64,000 nucleotides of DNA from Palsa-504 sp963795795 (GTDB lineage: Bacteria; Actinomycetota; Actinomycetes; Streptosporangiales; Streptosporangiaceae): the NCBI GenBank assembly GCA_963795795.1, contig CAWCJS010000027.1:1-64000 (forward strand). Direction: 5' to 3'. Positions 43,701 through 50,662 of this stretch are shown here, in pieces; the first letter of the stretch is position 1, and each line of letters opens with the position of its first letter. The position numbers and the translations under genes are program-made. The notes beneath the pieces are model-generated. The model ran no database searches and had not been told where the DNA came from. It saw nothing but the letters and a program-made list of their open reading frames with translations.

Positions 43701-44545
43701 GCCTGACGTCGTGGAACTTCGGCGCGCTGCCCGCGGTGTTCCGCGAGGGGACGATCGTCGCCTACCCGGCCCTGGCCGACGCGGGCCATGCGGTCGATGT
43801 GCGACTGTTCGAGACCGAAGCCGCGGCCAGCGCCGCCATGTGGGCCGGGACCCGCCGGCTGATCCTGCTCGGCGCGCCCTCACCGGTCAAGTCCATCGCG
43901 GGCCGCCTGTCCACGCCGGCCAAGCTGGCTCTCAGCCACAACCCGCACGGCAGCGTCGCGGTGATGTTCGCCGACTGCGTCAGCTGCGCCGCCGACTTCC
44001 TGATGGCCGAGGCCGGCGGCCCGGCCCGGGATGCCGACGGCTTCAACCGGCTGTCCGCCGCGGTGCGATCACGCCTGCACGAGGTGACCGCCGAGGTCGT
44101 CACGCAGGTCGAGTCGGCCCTCCGGGTGGCGCACGCCGTCGAGACCCGCCTCGGTGACCTGAAGGCCGATGCGGTCCAGCCCGCCGTCGCCGACATGTGC
44201 GCTCAGCTGTCGGGGCTGATCTACCCGGGGTTCGTGACCGCCACCGGGTACCGCAGGCTGCCGCAGCTGACCCGTTACCTGCGGGGGATCGAGCGCCGGC
44301 TGGACAAGCTGCCGGAGAACCCGGCCCGGGACACCGCCAACATGGCGGTCGCCCAGCGCGCGGAGCAGGCCTACCGGCAGGCGGTCGCGGACCTGCCCCT
44401 CGAGCGGCGGACCGATCCGCAGGTGACCGACATGCGCTGGATGCTCGAGGAACTCCGGGTCAGCCTCTTCGCCCAGACCCTGGGGACGCTCGCGCCGGTC
44501 TCGGAGAATCGCATCCTGGCCGCCCTGGACCGCCTCAGTTCGTAG
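40703..44545 (+). CDS. hrpA: ATP-dependent RNA helicase HrpA (DEAH-box)
   Basis: A 1280-residue DEAH helicase. Motif I is GETGSGKT (67-74) and motif II is DEAH (164-167, IIDEAHERS). Motif III is TSATIDPERF and motif VI is QRKGRCGR. A ratchet/winged-helix region (ADGLTLLAELNAF), an OB-fold region and the long HrpA-specific C-terminal domain (about 650-1280, DUF3418-like) follow. The size matches full-length bacterial HrpA. HrpA remodels RNA or ribosomes; in E. coli it splits collided ribosomes (family knowledge). The start is uncertain between ATG 40703 and ATG 40721; neither has a strong ribosome site. The upstream region is the hairpin repeat cluster, so the transcript start probably lies close to the gene. 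Confidence 0.92.
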   Translation: MESRSLMSPRVDRAQRAERTRARLVEARAARRAAMPPIKYPPELPVSQRRDEIAAAIRDHQVVIIAGETGSGKTTQIPKICLELGRGVTGQIGHTQPRRLAARTVAERIAEELGSPLGETVGYKVRFTDRSVDDTLVKLMTDGILLAELGRDKRLSRYDTLIIDEAHERSLNIDFILGYLRQLLPARPDLKVIITSATIDPERFAKAFGDAPVVEVSGRTYPVEVRYRPIETRQTEEGDQAQAIGDAIDELSKAGPGDILVFLSGEREIRDTADALAGRDRLEVLPLYSRLSTADQHKVFQRRAPGAVLRVVLATNVAETSLTVPGIKYVIDPGTARISRYSHRTKVQRLPIEPISQASANQRKGRCGRTADGICIRLYSEADFENRPEFTEPEILRTNLASVILQMAAIGLGDVPAFPFIDPPDARNIADGLTLLAELNAFSDGHITGLGRRLARLPVDPRIGRMILEADRNGCVREVLVIASALSIIDPRERPTEAQQAADDKHRRFADPDSDFTAFLNLWEYLAERQRELSSSAFRRLCRADYLNYLRVREWQDLHGQLQRLAGDLGVNVNSSSSERPVVHLSLLAGLLSQIGMKTEPARPAAAARGDAGPGAGAARRRPRAEYLGARNARFAIFPGSSLAREAPDWIVAAELVETSRLWARTAARIEPEWVEPLAAHLVKRSYSEPHWERKRGSAVALEKVTLYGVPLVTDRPVAYGRIDPPAARELFIRHALVEGDWQTNHRFFAENRRLLAEAEELEHRVRRRGLVVGEDELFAFYDARIPADVVSAAHFDTWWKQARRADPGLLTPLPADLLSDDAAQVSTDSYPDIWTSESSALKALPLSYAFEPGSQADGVTVDVPLSRLNQLDPAEFSWQVPGLRQELITEMIRSLPKSLRRDLVPAPDVAREVLARLGEPSGDLRDAVARELRSLRGVTVPRDAWDLAKLPAHLRITVRVTEGDRVLAEGKDVAELQRELRPRLRAVLSKAAAGITRTGLTSWNFGALPAVFREGTIVAYPALADAGHAVDVRLFETEAAASAAMWAGTRRLILLGAPSPVKSIAGRLSTPAKLALSHNPHGSVAVMFADCVSCAADFLMAEAGGPARDADGFNRLSAAVRSRLHEVTAEVVTQVESALRVAHAVETRLGDLKADAVQPAVADMCAQLSGLIYPGFVTATGYRRLPQLTRYLRGIERRLDKLPENPARDTANMAVAQRAEQAYRQAVADLPLERRTDPQVTDMRWMLEELRVSLFAQTLGTLAPVSENRILAALDRLSS

Positions 44546-44585
44546 CAACGGGCTGGTGTCATAGGCCCGAGTTAGGCTGCCTTTC

Positions 44586-45155
44586 ATGAGCGAACCGAGG
44601 TACACCATCAAGGCGCTCGAGGAGTCGACCTGGGCGGCGTTCGCCGCGCTGGTGGAGCGGAACAACGGTATCTTCGGCGGCTGCTGGTGCATGGGTTTCC
44701 ACCCCGATGAGCCTGAAGGCGCAGCGCAGAAACGCGCCGCCAAGGAACAGCGCGTCCGCGAGGGCCACGCTCACGCCGCGCTCGTGTTCGAGGGGGAGGA
44801 CTGCGTCGGCTGGTGCCAGTTCGGCGCACCCGACGAGGTGCCGAGGATCAAGAGCCGGGCGGCGTACGAAAAGGGCCTGACTATCCCGCCGGACTGGCGG
44901 ATCGCGTGCTGCTACGTCGGTAAGGGGCACCGCCGGCAGGGCGTGGCCACCGCGGCGCTGGCTGGCGCGCTCGATCTCATCGCGGGCCTGGGCGGGGGGA
45001 GCGTCGAGGGGTATCCGGAAGCTGCCGGCTCGGTGCCCGCTGGCTTCTTGTTCAATGGCGCTTTGTCGACCTACGAGCAGCTCGGGTTCACCCGTGACCG
45101 CCAGATCGGCAAGCACCGCTGGGTCATGACCAGGGTCGTCGAGCCGAGTCGTTAA
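44586..45155 (+). CDS. GNAT-family N-acetyltransferase
   Basis: A 189-residue protein. The N-terminal segment FAALVERNNGIFGGCWCMGFHPDE is a signature of one GNAT subgroup. The acetyl-CoA site is IACCYVGKGHRRQGVATAALAGALDLI (the RRQGVA loop). The C-terminal part, NGALSTYEQLGFTRDRQIGKHRWVM, is the usual closing beta strand. It transfers an acetyl group from acetyl-CoA to an unknown amine. The two close Cys residues in GCWCMG may form part of the substrate pocket. It starts 40 bp after hrpA and could be co-transcribed with it. Confidence 0.8.
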   Translation: MSEPRYTIKALEESTWAAFAALVERNNGIFGGCWCMGFHPDEPEGAAQKRAAKEQRVREGHAHAALVFEGEDCVGWCQFGAPDEVPRIKSRAAYEKGLTIPPDWRIACCYVGKGHRRQGVATAALAGALDLIAGLGGGSVEGYPEAAGSVPAGFLFNGALSTYEQLGFTRDRQIGKHRWVMTRVVEPSR

Positions 45156-45511
45156 CCCGCCGCATCGCGTCCGCCGATCCATATCGAGATGTGGGCCGGT
45201 TCCGGCCAGGCTCACCACGGCGACCACCCAGGCCAGCACCGCCAGGCGCGGCTTCATCCTGGCTCGATCACCGCCCGCGCGCGCGGTCATCACGTCTCCT
45301 CGATCTGCTGGCCTCGCTCCAGTCCCGGTCAGGAACCGGTACCCCGAACGCTACCCAGCTAGCGTTCCGGGAACGTTACCGCTCGGCCGGAACCGGCCCA
45401 CTCCATACCGCGTGTCGTAACCGGACTATGGACTACATCAAATGCTACGTTCCTTATTAAGTATCACTTGATCTACCGCGCGGCCGGGAGGACCGCGGGA
45501 AGGCAGGAACC
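45156..45511. other. Intergenic gap with a truncated minus-strand start and an inverted repeat
   Basis: On the minus strand a good ribosome site (GAGGAGA) precedes an ATG at about 45290, followed by a signal-like helix (KPRLAVLAWVVAVVSLAGTG). Similarity to anything then ends, and the frame runs antisense through the acetyltransferase gene, so this looks like the stump of a deleted membrane protein gene. Upstream of it an 8-bp inverted repeat, GAACGCTA (45346-45353) and TAGCGTTC (45360-45367), may be its old operator. At 45455-45475 an AT-rich patch with TTAAGT-ATC-ACTTGA symmetry precedes the XRE regulator and may be its promoter or operator. Confidence 0.4.
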
Positions 45512-46360
45512 GTGACCGGAGAACCTCCCGTGCGGCGGCGTCTCGTCGGAGGCGCGCTGCGCCGGTACAGGGAGAACGTGGGTTACTCGCTCGAGGACGC
45601 GGCCCGCATCCTCGAATGCGATCGCTCGAAGATCAGCAGGATCGAGACCGGCCAGCGCGGGATCAGGCCCAAGGAGCTGCGCGAGCTGATGGCGGAGTAC
45701 GGGGTTCCGGCCAGCGAGCAGCTCGCCCTCATGGCTATCGCCAGCCGGGGCGGCCAGCACAGCTGGTGGCACCCCTACGCGGGGGTCTGGTCCGACGCGT
45801 ACCTGGACTACGTGATCATGGAGTCGGCGGCCTCCGAGATCATGGCATACGAGGCCCAGCTCGTCCCGGACCTGCTCCAGACCGACGACTACGCCAGGGC
45901 CATCGCCGCCGCCGAGCCCGGCTACCAGATGGATCAGCAAGAAGACGCTGCCGCCGCCAAGGCGGTCCGTCGGCAGGTCGTACTGGGCGGCAGCACGCCG
46001 GCCCGGCTGGGCGTGATCCTCGGCGAGGGCGCGCTGCATCAGGCGGTGGGCGGTCCGGACGTGCTCGCCGGGCAGATCACCCATCTGGTCAAGCTGGCCG
46101 CTGACTACCCGGCCGTCACGATCCAGGTGCTGCCCTTCTCGGCCGGCGCGCACGCCGCGGCGGGCAGCGGCTCGCTCGCCATCCTGAGATTTCCCGACGC
46201 ACCCAGCCTGGGCGTCGTCTACCTGGAGGCGCTGTCCGGCGGTGTCTACCTGGAGGATCAGGCCGACGTCGCCCGTTACGTCCGGGCCTTCGCCCTACTG
46301 CGCGCGGCCGCCCTCAGCCCGGCCGACAGCGCGCACCTGCTACGGAACCTGAGCCCGTGA
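45512..46360 (+). CDS. XRE-family regulator with a DUF5753-like C-terminal domain
   Basis: A 282-residue protein. The helix-turn-helix lies at about residues 12-60 (GGALRRYRENVGYSLEDAARILECDRSKISRIETGQRG). The C-terminal domain, about 95-280, has the DUF5753 pattern: ESAASEIMAYEAQLVPDLLQTDDYARA, then LGVILGEGALHQAVGGPDVLAGQI, then VTIQVLPFSAGAHAAAGSGSLAILRFPD. These regulators are numerous in actinomycetes and often pair with small DUF397 proteins or affect development. No DUF397 gene adjoins this one. GTG 45512 is the start, with an AAGGCAGG site upstream. Confidence 0.85.
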   Translation: MTGEPPVRRRLVGGALRRYRENVGYSLEDAARILECDRSKISRIETGQRGIRPKELRELMAEYGVPASEQLALMAIASRGGQHSWWHPYAGVWSDAYLDYVIMESAASEIMAYEAQLVPDLLQTDDYARAIAAAEPGYQMDQQEDAAAAKAVRRQVVLGGSTPARLGVILGEGALHQAVGGPDVLAGQITHLVKLAADYPAVTIQVLPFSAGAHAAAGSGSLAILRFPDAPSLGVVYLEALSGGVYLEDQADVARYVRAFALLRAAALSPADSAHLLRNLSP

Positions 46361-46413
46361 GACCCCGATCGAACTCCCCGCCATCGTTGGCTCCGGCCAC
46401 CATGGCGCGCAGG

Positions 46414-46950
46414 TCAGCGGAGCAGGTACTCCCAGCCTTCCCGCCACGCGAAATCCTGCTCGGCGAGGTCCTCCAGCGGGGCCCCGCCGATGAAGTGATC
46501 GAGGCCCCACCGGGTAGCCACGTGTCCGATGAGCAGGACGCGCTGCCCCTCCCAGCGCAGGGGCAGGTCGCCCAGGAACCGGCCGACGCGCGCCACGGCC
46601 TGCCGCCAGCTCTCCCCGCCCGGATACGGCAGGTCCAGGTGCTCGCTCCGCCCGGCGTGCAGCTTGGCGGCCGGCATGCCGTTACGTTGCCCGTAGTCGC
46701 ATTCGCGCAGGCGCCAGTCGTAGAGCACCGGAATCGCGGACCCGGCGAAGGCCAGGGATGCGGTCTCGGTTGCGCGCGCCAGGTCAGAGCTGAACACCGC
46801 CGCGATCCGGTCGTCGGCCCGCCGCTGCCCTAGCTGGCGCGCCTGGACCCGACCTTGTTCCGAGAGCCGCCCGGGCAGCCAGCCGGTCGCGCGCCCGCGC
46901 TCGTTATCCTCGGTCGTGGAATGGGTCTCGAAGACCAGCTGGATCGCCAT
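46414..46950 (-). CDS. Histidine phosphatase superfamily protein (variant ETH motif)
   Basis: A 178-residue protein of the phosphoglycerate-mutase-like fold. The N-terminal catalytic motif reads LVFETHSTTEDNE, with Glu in place of the Arg of the usual RHG, while the catalytic His is kept. The second arginine site is SSDLARATETA, the acid region is RLRECDYGQRNGM, and the second His is in LLIGHVATRWGLDHF. This FETHS variant recurs in one actinobacterial subgroup, so it is not a chance mutation. Phosphatase activity is likely but the substrate is unknown. It is convergent with the XRE regulator gene. Confidence 0.8.
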   Translation of the reverse strand: MAIQLVFETHSTTEDNERGRATGWLPGRLSEQGRVQARQLGQRRADDRIAAVFSSDLARATETASLAFAGSAIPVLYDWRLRECDYGQRNGMPAAKLHAGRSEHLDLPYPGGESWRQAVARVGRFLGDLPLRWEGQRVLLIGHVATRWGLDHFIGGAPLEDLAEQDFAWREGWEYLLR

Positions 46951-47005
46951 CTGCCCAGCCTACGAGCGCGGCACCGAACCGTGAGACCGTGAGCGGGGCT
47001 AGGGC

Positions 47006-47227
47006 CTAACGTGACGATTCCGGCACGCGGCTCCCCGGGTGGCGCAGCTGCTGCGTGACAGCCGCGAGCTTGTCGACGATGTCCTGGATGTCCTGCAGGG
47101 GCTTCTGGGACCGGGGAGACCGTGCCAACCCGCCGCCGTAGCCAGCGGTGCCGTCAGGGCGGCTGGCGTCATCCTGCCCTGGCGGGCATGGCGGGTGGGC
47201 GTCTTGGACGCTGTGGCCGGGATTCAT
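47006..47227 (-). CDS. Small hypothetical protein (73 residues)
   Basis: A short frame from ATG 47227 to 47006 with a clear ribosome site (AGGAGA about ten bases upstream). The N-terminal half is Pro/Gly/Asp-rich with a single Cys (HPPCPPGQDD), and the C-terminal half is a predicted amphipathic helix (LQDIQDIVDKLAAVTQQLR). No family is recognised. A longer in-frame start at 47395 lacks a ribosome site. The near-palindrome at 47562-47577 lies about 340 bp upstream. It could be a real small regulatory or structural peptide, or a chance frame. Confidence 0.45.
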   Translation of the reverse strand: MNPGHSVQDAHPPCPPGQDDASRPDGTAGYGGGLARSPRSQKPLQDIQDIVDKLAAVTQQLRHPGSRVPESSR

Positions 47228-47607
47228 GCGGGAGGTCTCCTGGAGGGAAATACTGAGTAGCGGGAAACGCACCAACGCGGATCGACGTAGTTTCTCGTCT
47301 GGTGAGGATTGCGGTGAGTACCGCGTTTTAGTGCAGGGACCATGGTAAAGGGTTTTCCTCATCATGTCACGTACGCGGTCCCCCGCGTGTCGCATTTACT
47401 TCTGCGCCCCGTGCGTGCCGCTCCCGTCCGCGGCCACTCCGCTCCGCCTGGCGGCCTAGCTGGGACGACGGGGGGCAGCGTCAGTGGCGCTACGCCAATT
47501 CGTGATGACGCTCAGGCAGCGCGATCGATTGCGTGCAAGGCATTCGTTTACGCGCTGTACATGCACTTGCAAATGCAATCTTAATCGGCGGAAAGCCCTC
47601 GCGAACC
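47228..47607. other. 380-bp non-coding gap with a palindromic motif
   Basis: There is no convincing gene here. Composition near 47500-47580 is more AT-rich than the surroundings. TGCACTTGCAAATGCA at 47562-47577 is a 16-bp palindrome with one mismatched pair, and a related TTGCGTGCAA lies at about 47529-47538. The placement fits an operator region for the small gene at 47006-47227, or the 3' flank of the tetR-type gene. Confidence 0.4.
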
Positions 47608-48303
47608 TCAGCGGCGCCGCGGCGCGCTGTCACGCATGGACGTCTCCATCTCCTCCGGGAGCAGCGCCGCTACCGGGAGCGGAGTGAAGCCCTCCCGGTG
47701 CGGTCGCAGGCCGTCGATGATGAGCGTGAGGTACCTGCGCCATATGTCGGGCCTGGCCTGCCGGGCGAGCACGGTAGCCTCCGTCAGCACGAAGATGATG
47801 AAGGGGATGTCGGTCGGCCTCAGGTCGTCCCTGACTTGCCCGGCCGCCTGCGCCCGCCCGAGCAGTTCCGCGACCAGGGGGGCGTTCCGCTGCCGGGCGT
47901 ACGCGACGTGATCCCGGCCGTAGGTGGCGAACATCAGCAACTGGCGCAGGCCGAGATCGTCGGCCAGTATCCCGGCCGCCTGCTCCATGAACCCCACCAG
48001 GCCCGTCCACGGATCGGGCTCCTGGATGGCTCGTTCGGCCAGGGTGGCGATCGTGTCCACGCGGTCCTCGAACAGCGCGGCTACCAGGTCTTCCTTGGTC
48101 CCGAACCGCCGGTAGACGGTCCCGACCCCGACACCGGCGTGCCGGGCGACCTCATCGAGGGTGACCTCGAGTCCCAGCTCGGTGAATACCTCCGAGGCCG
48201 CCTTGAGGATGCGCTGCCGGTTCCGCACGGCATCCCGCCGCAGCGGCCTGGCCGGGTCGGCGCAGTCCACGGGGCACTCATCCGGCCCCGAGCCACCCTG
48301 CAC
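47608..48303 (-). CDS. TetR/AcrR-family transcriptional regulator
   Basis: A 231-residue regulator. The helix-turn-helix is at about 25-70 (RNRQRILKAASEVFTELGLEVTLDEVARHAGVGVGTVYRRFGTKEDLVAAL), and a helical ligand domain follows (DPWTGLVGFMEQAAGILADD, LVAELLGRAQAAGQVRDDL). GTG 48303 is chosen because GGAGGA lies just upstream, although the spacing is short; an in-frame start at 48345 would fall inside the operator-like repeat. It is divergent from the DHA2-type efflux gene, with a strong inverted repeat between them, so it very probably represses that pump. Confidence 0.82.
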   Translation of the reverse strand: MQGGSGPDECPVDCADPARPLRRDAVRNRQRILKAASEVFTELGLEVTLDEVARHAGVGVGTVYRRFGTKEDLVAALFEDRVDTIATLAERAIQEPDPWTGLVGFMEQAAGILADDLGLRQLLMFATYGRDHVAYARQRNAPLVAELLGRAQAAGQVRDDLRPTDIPFIIFVLTEATVLARQARPDIWRRYLTLIIDGLRPHREGFTPLPVAALLPEEMETSMRDSAPRRR

Positions 48304-48319
48304 CCGATCCTCCAGAAAT

Positions 48320-48342
48320 AAGTGGAGACAAGTTCTCCGCTT
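48320..48342. promoter_or_regulatory. Operator-like inverted repeat in the TetR/MFS divergon
   Basis: AAGTGGAGA (48320-48328) and TCTCCGCTT (48334-48342) form a 23-bp inverted repeat with one mismatched pair. It sits about 50 bp upstream of the MFS start and just upstream of the tetR-type start. Size, symmetry and placement are typical of TetR-family operators. Confidence 0.6.
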
Positions 48343-48392
48343 CATGCTAGCGTGAATCCACCGGGGAAGGTACCTCCAGATTGGTGAGGCTC

Positions 48393-49958
48393 ATGTCGGA
48401 CGTCAACGTCGGCACCAGCGAAGAGGACCGGCGGCGCTGGTTCGTCCTGGGCGTGATCGGCCTTGCGCAGCTCATGGTCGTCCTCGACGTGACGGTGATG
48501 AACATCGCGTTGCCGTCCGCGCAGCGCGCCCTGAATTTCACCACGGCGGACCGGCAGTGGGTCGTCACGGCCTACACCCTCGCGTTCGGCAGCCTGCTCC
48601 TGCTCGGCGGCAGGCTGTCCGACCTGCTCGGCCGGAAGGTGACGTTCATGGCCGGGCTGGTCGGCTTCGCCGGCGTGTCCGCGATCGGCGGCGCCTCGGT
48701 CAACTTCACCATGCTGGTGACCGCCCGCGCCTGCCAGGGCGCGTTCGGCGCGATCCTGGTGCCGTCGGCGCTAGCCCTGCTGACCACCACGTTCACCGAG
48801 CCGAAGGAACGCGGCAGGGCGTTCGGCGTGTACGGCGCGATCGCCGCGGCCGGCGGCGCCGTTGGTCTGCTGCTCGGCGGCGCGCTGACCGAATACCTGT
48901 CCTGGCGCTGGACGCTGTACATCAACCTGTTCTTCGCCGGCCTGGCCTTCGCCGGGGCCGCCATGCTGCTCAAGCGCCAGCCGTCTCTCGTCAAGCCCCA
49001 CCTGGATATCCCGGGCGTCTTGGCGGTGTCCGGCGCCGTGTTCTGCCTCGTCTACGGGTTCTCCAACGCGGCCACGCACAACTGGCACACGCCGTCCACG
49101 TACGGCTTCCTGGCCGCCGGCGTGATCCTGCTCATCGCGTTCGCGTTCTGGCAGGGCCGGGCCCCGTACCCGCTGCTGCCCCCGCGCGTGGTGCTCGACC
49201 GCAACCGGGGCGGCGCCTACCTGTCGATGCTCATCGCCGCGATGGGCATGTTCGGGACCTTCCTGTTCCTGACCTACTACCTGCAGGAGACGCTCGGCTA
49301 CTCGCCTGTGGTCACGGGCTTCGCCTTCCTGCCGTTCGCCGGCGGCATCGCGATCGCGGCCAACATGTCCACGATCGTGCTGATGCCCAGGGTGGGGCCG
49401 AAGCCGATCGTCACCGCGGGAATGCTGGTGGCGGCCGGTGCGGCGACCTGGCTCGCCCAGCTCGGGCCCCACACCGGGTACGCCGCGGGCGTCCTCGGCC
49501 CGATCATCTTGACCGGCGTCGGCCTCGGCATGGTGATCGCGCCGTCCATCAATACGGGCACGTACGGCGTGGCGCCCCAGGACGCCGGAGTGGCCTCCGC
49601 CACCGTCACCGTGGGCCAGCAACTCGGCGCCTCGATCGGTACCTCGTTCCTGAACACCATCTTCGCCGGCGCCATCACCTCGTACGTGGCCGCGCACCTC
49701 ATACTGGCCCGCACCGAAGGCCCCAAGGTGCTGACCGGGCTGGCGCTCGCGCACGGCTACGACACCGCGTTCTGGTGGACGGCCGGCATCCTCGCCGTCG
49801 GCGCGGTCGTCGCCTTCAGCCTGTTCCGGTTCGGGCCGCTGTACGGCAAGGGCGCGCCCGGCTTCCGCGGGCGCCGGGGTGCGGGAGGCGGCTACCGAGG
49901 CCGGGCCCGCCATCCCGGCCTGAGGCTCAGACGGGACACGTCCAGTCGTCCGGGCTGA
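48393..49958 (+). CDS. DHA2-family (EmrB/QacA-like) drug efflux MFS transporter
   Basis: A 521-residue carrier with about 14 membrane helices. DHA2 landmarks are LAQLMVVLDVTVMNIALPSAQ in helix 1 (the LDxTVxNVALP motif), the GGRLSDLLGRK loop, and GAIAAAGGAVGLLLGGALTEYLSWRW in helix 5 (motif C, antiporter type). It would export hydrophobic drugs or metabolites using the proton gradient. ATG 48393 follows GTGAGG. The last ~30 residues are a basic Gly/Arg-rich tail that overlaps, tail to tail, the end of the DUF3291 gene by 32 bp. It is controlled most likely by the divergent TetR regulator. Confidence 0.88.
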   Translation: MSDVNVGTSEEDRRRWFVLGVIGLAQLMVVLDVTVMNIALPSAQRALNFTTADRQWVVTAYTLAFGSLLLLGGRLSDLLGRKVTFMAGLVGFAGVSAIGGASVNFTMLVTARACQGAFGAILVPSALALLTTTFTEPKERGRAFGVYGAIAAAGGAVGLLLGGALTEYLSWRWTLYINLFFAGLAFAGAAMLLKRQPSLVKPHLDIPGVLAVSGAVFCLVYGFSNAATHNWHTPSTYGFLAAGVILLIAFAFWQGRAPYPLLPPRVVLDRNRGGAYLSMLIAAMGMFGTFLFLTYYLQETLGYSPVVTGFAFLPFAGGIAIAANMSTIVLMPRVGPKPIVTAGMLVAAGAATWLAQLGPHTGYAAGVLGPIILTGVGLGMVIAPSINTGTYGVAPQDAGVASATVTVGQQLGASIGTSFLNTIFAGAITSYVAAHLILARTEGPKVLTGLALAHGYDTAFWWTAGILAVGAVVAFSLFRFGPLYGKGAPGFRGRRGAGGGYRGRARHPGLRLRRDTSSRPG

Positions 49959-50439
49959 AAAACGGCCCGGACGCGGACACGTCCGGGGGCGGGAAGTGCT
50001 CCCGGAGCGTGAAGGCGTACGGCGTCGGCCCGGACTCGCGCACGCGCAGGACCCGCTCCTCGGCTTCCTGCGTCGTCGGGAGGTGCCCGCGCGGTACCCA
50101 CCACAGCGCCAGGTGGGCCTCGGCCATCTGCTCGAACCAGCTGCGCCGGCGCCGCAGTACCTGCCGGTGCGTGTCGGAGTAGACGTACGCGGCGAGCGCC
50201 TCCACCGACTCCCACACCGACATGTTGACCAGGACGCCCGCGCTGCCGGCCTGGTCCCATTCGAACGCGCGGATCGACGTCGCGTTACCGTCCTCGGTCT
50301 GCAGCCGCCAGATGAAGCCGGGGGCCCCGTCCGCCGCGGCGTTCACGTGGTCCAGGGCGGCGACGAAGTCCGCGAGCAGCGGGCTGTCCATCGGTGCGAG
50401 CATCCGCGCGATATTTACCTGCGCCAGTACGTATCCCAC
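49927..50439 (-). CDS. DUF3291-domain protein
   Basis: A 170-residue protein matching DUF3291: LAQVNIARMLAPMDSPLLADFVAALDHVNAAADGAPGFIWRLQTEDGN, then VNMSVWESVEALAAYVYSDTHRQVLRRRRSWFEQM, then LALWWVPRGHLPTTQEAEERVLRVRESGPTPYAFTLREHF. The fold is ABM/dimeric-barrel-like, and members are small cytosolic proteins of unknown role. GTG 50439 is taken as start, since YVLAQVNIARM begins the domain. It is convergent with, and overlaps by 32 bp, the end of the DHA2 transporter gene. Confidence 0.8.
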   Translation of the reverse strand: MGYVLAQVNIARMLAPMDSPLLADFVAALDHVNAAADGAPGFIWRLQTEDGNATSIRAFEWDQAGSAGVLVNMSVWESVEALAAYVYSDTHRQVLRRRRSWFEQMAEAHLALWWVPRGHLPTTQEAEERVLRVRESGPTPYAFTLREHFPPPDVSASGPFFSPDDWTCPV

Positions 50440-50662
50440 GCCGTCATGCTGCCAGGCGGCGTGACCCGGCGGCAACGCCCCTGACCCGTCGGCGCGCACC
50501 GTCCCGGCCCCACAGTTACCCAATCGTGTCCGCTGCGGCGCTCTGTCCACCGCCGGACGGTCCGCAGAATGGATGGCTGGCCGGTAAGCGCTGCGATAAT
50601 CGTCAGGGGCGTGTTGTGCGCCAACCCCCGGCGGGCCATCGAATTTTCGGGGAGGGAATGCC

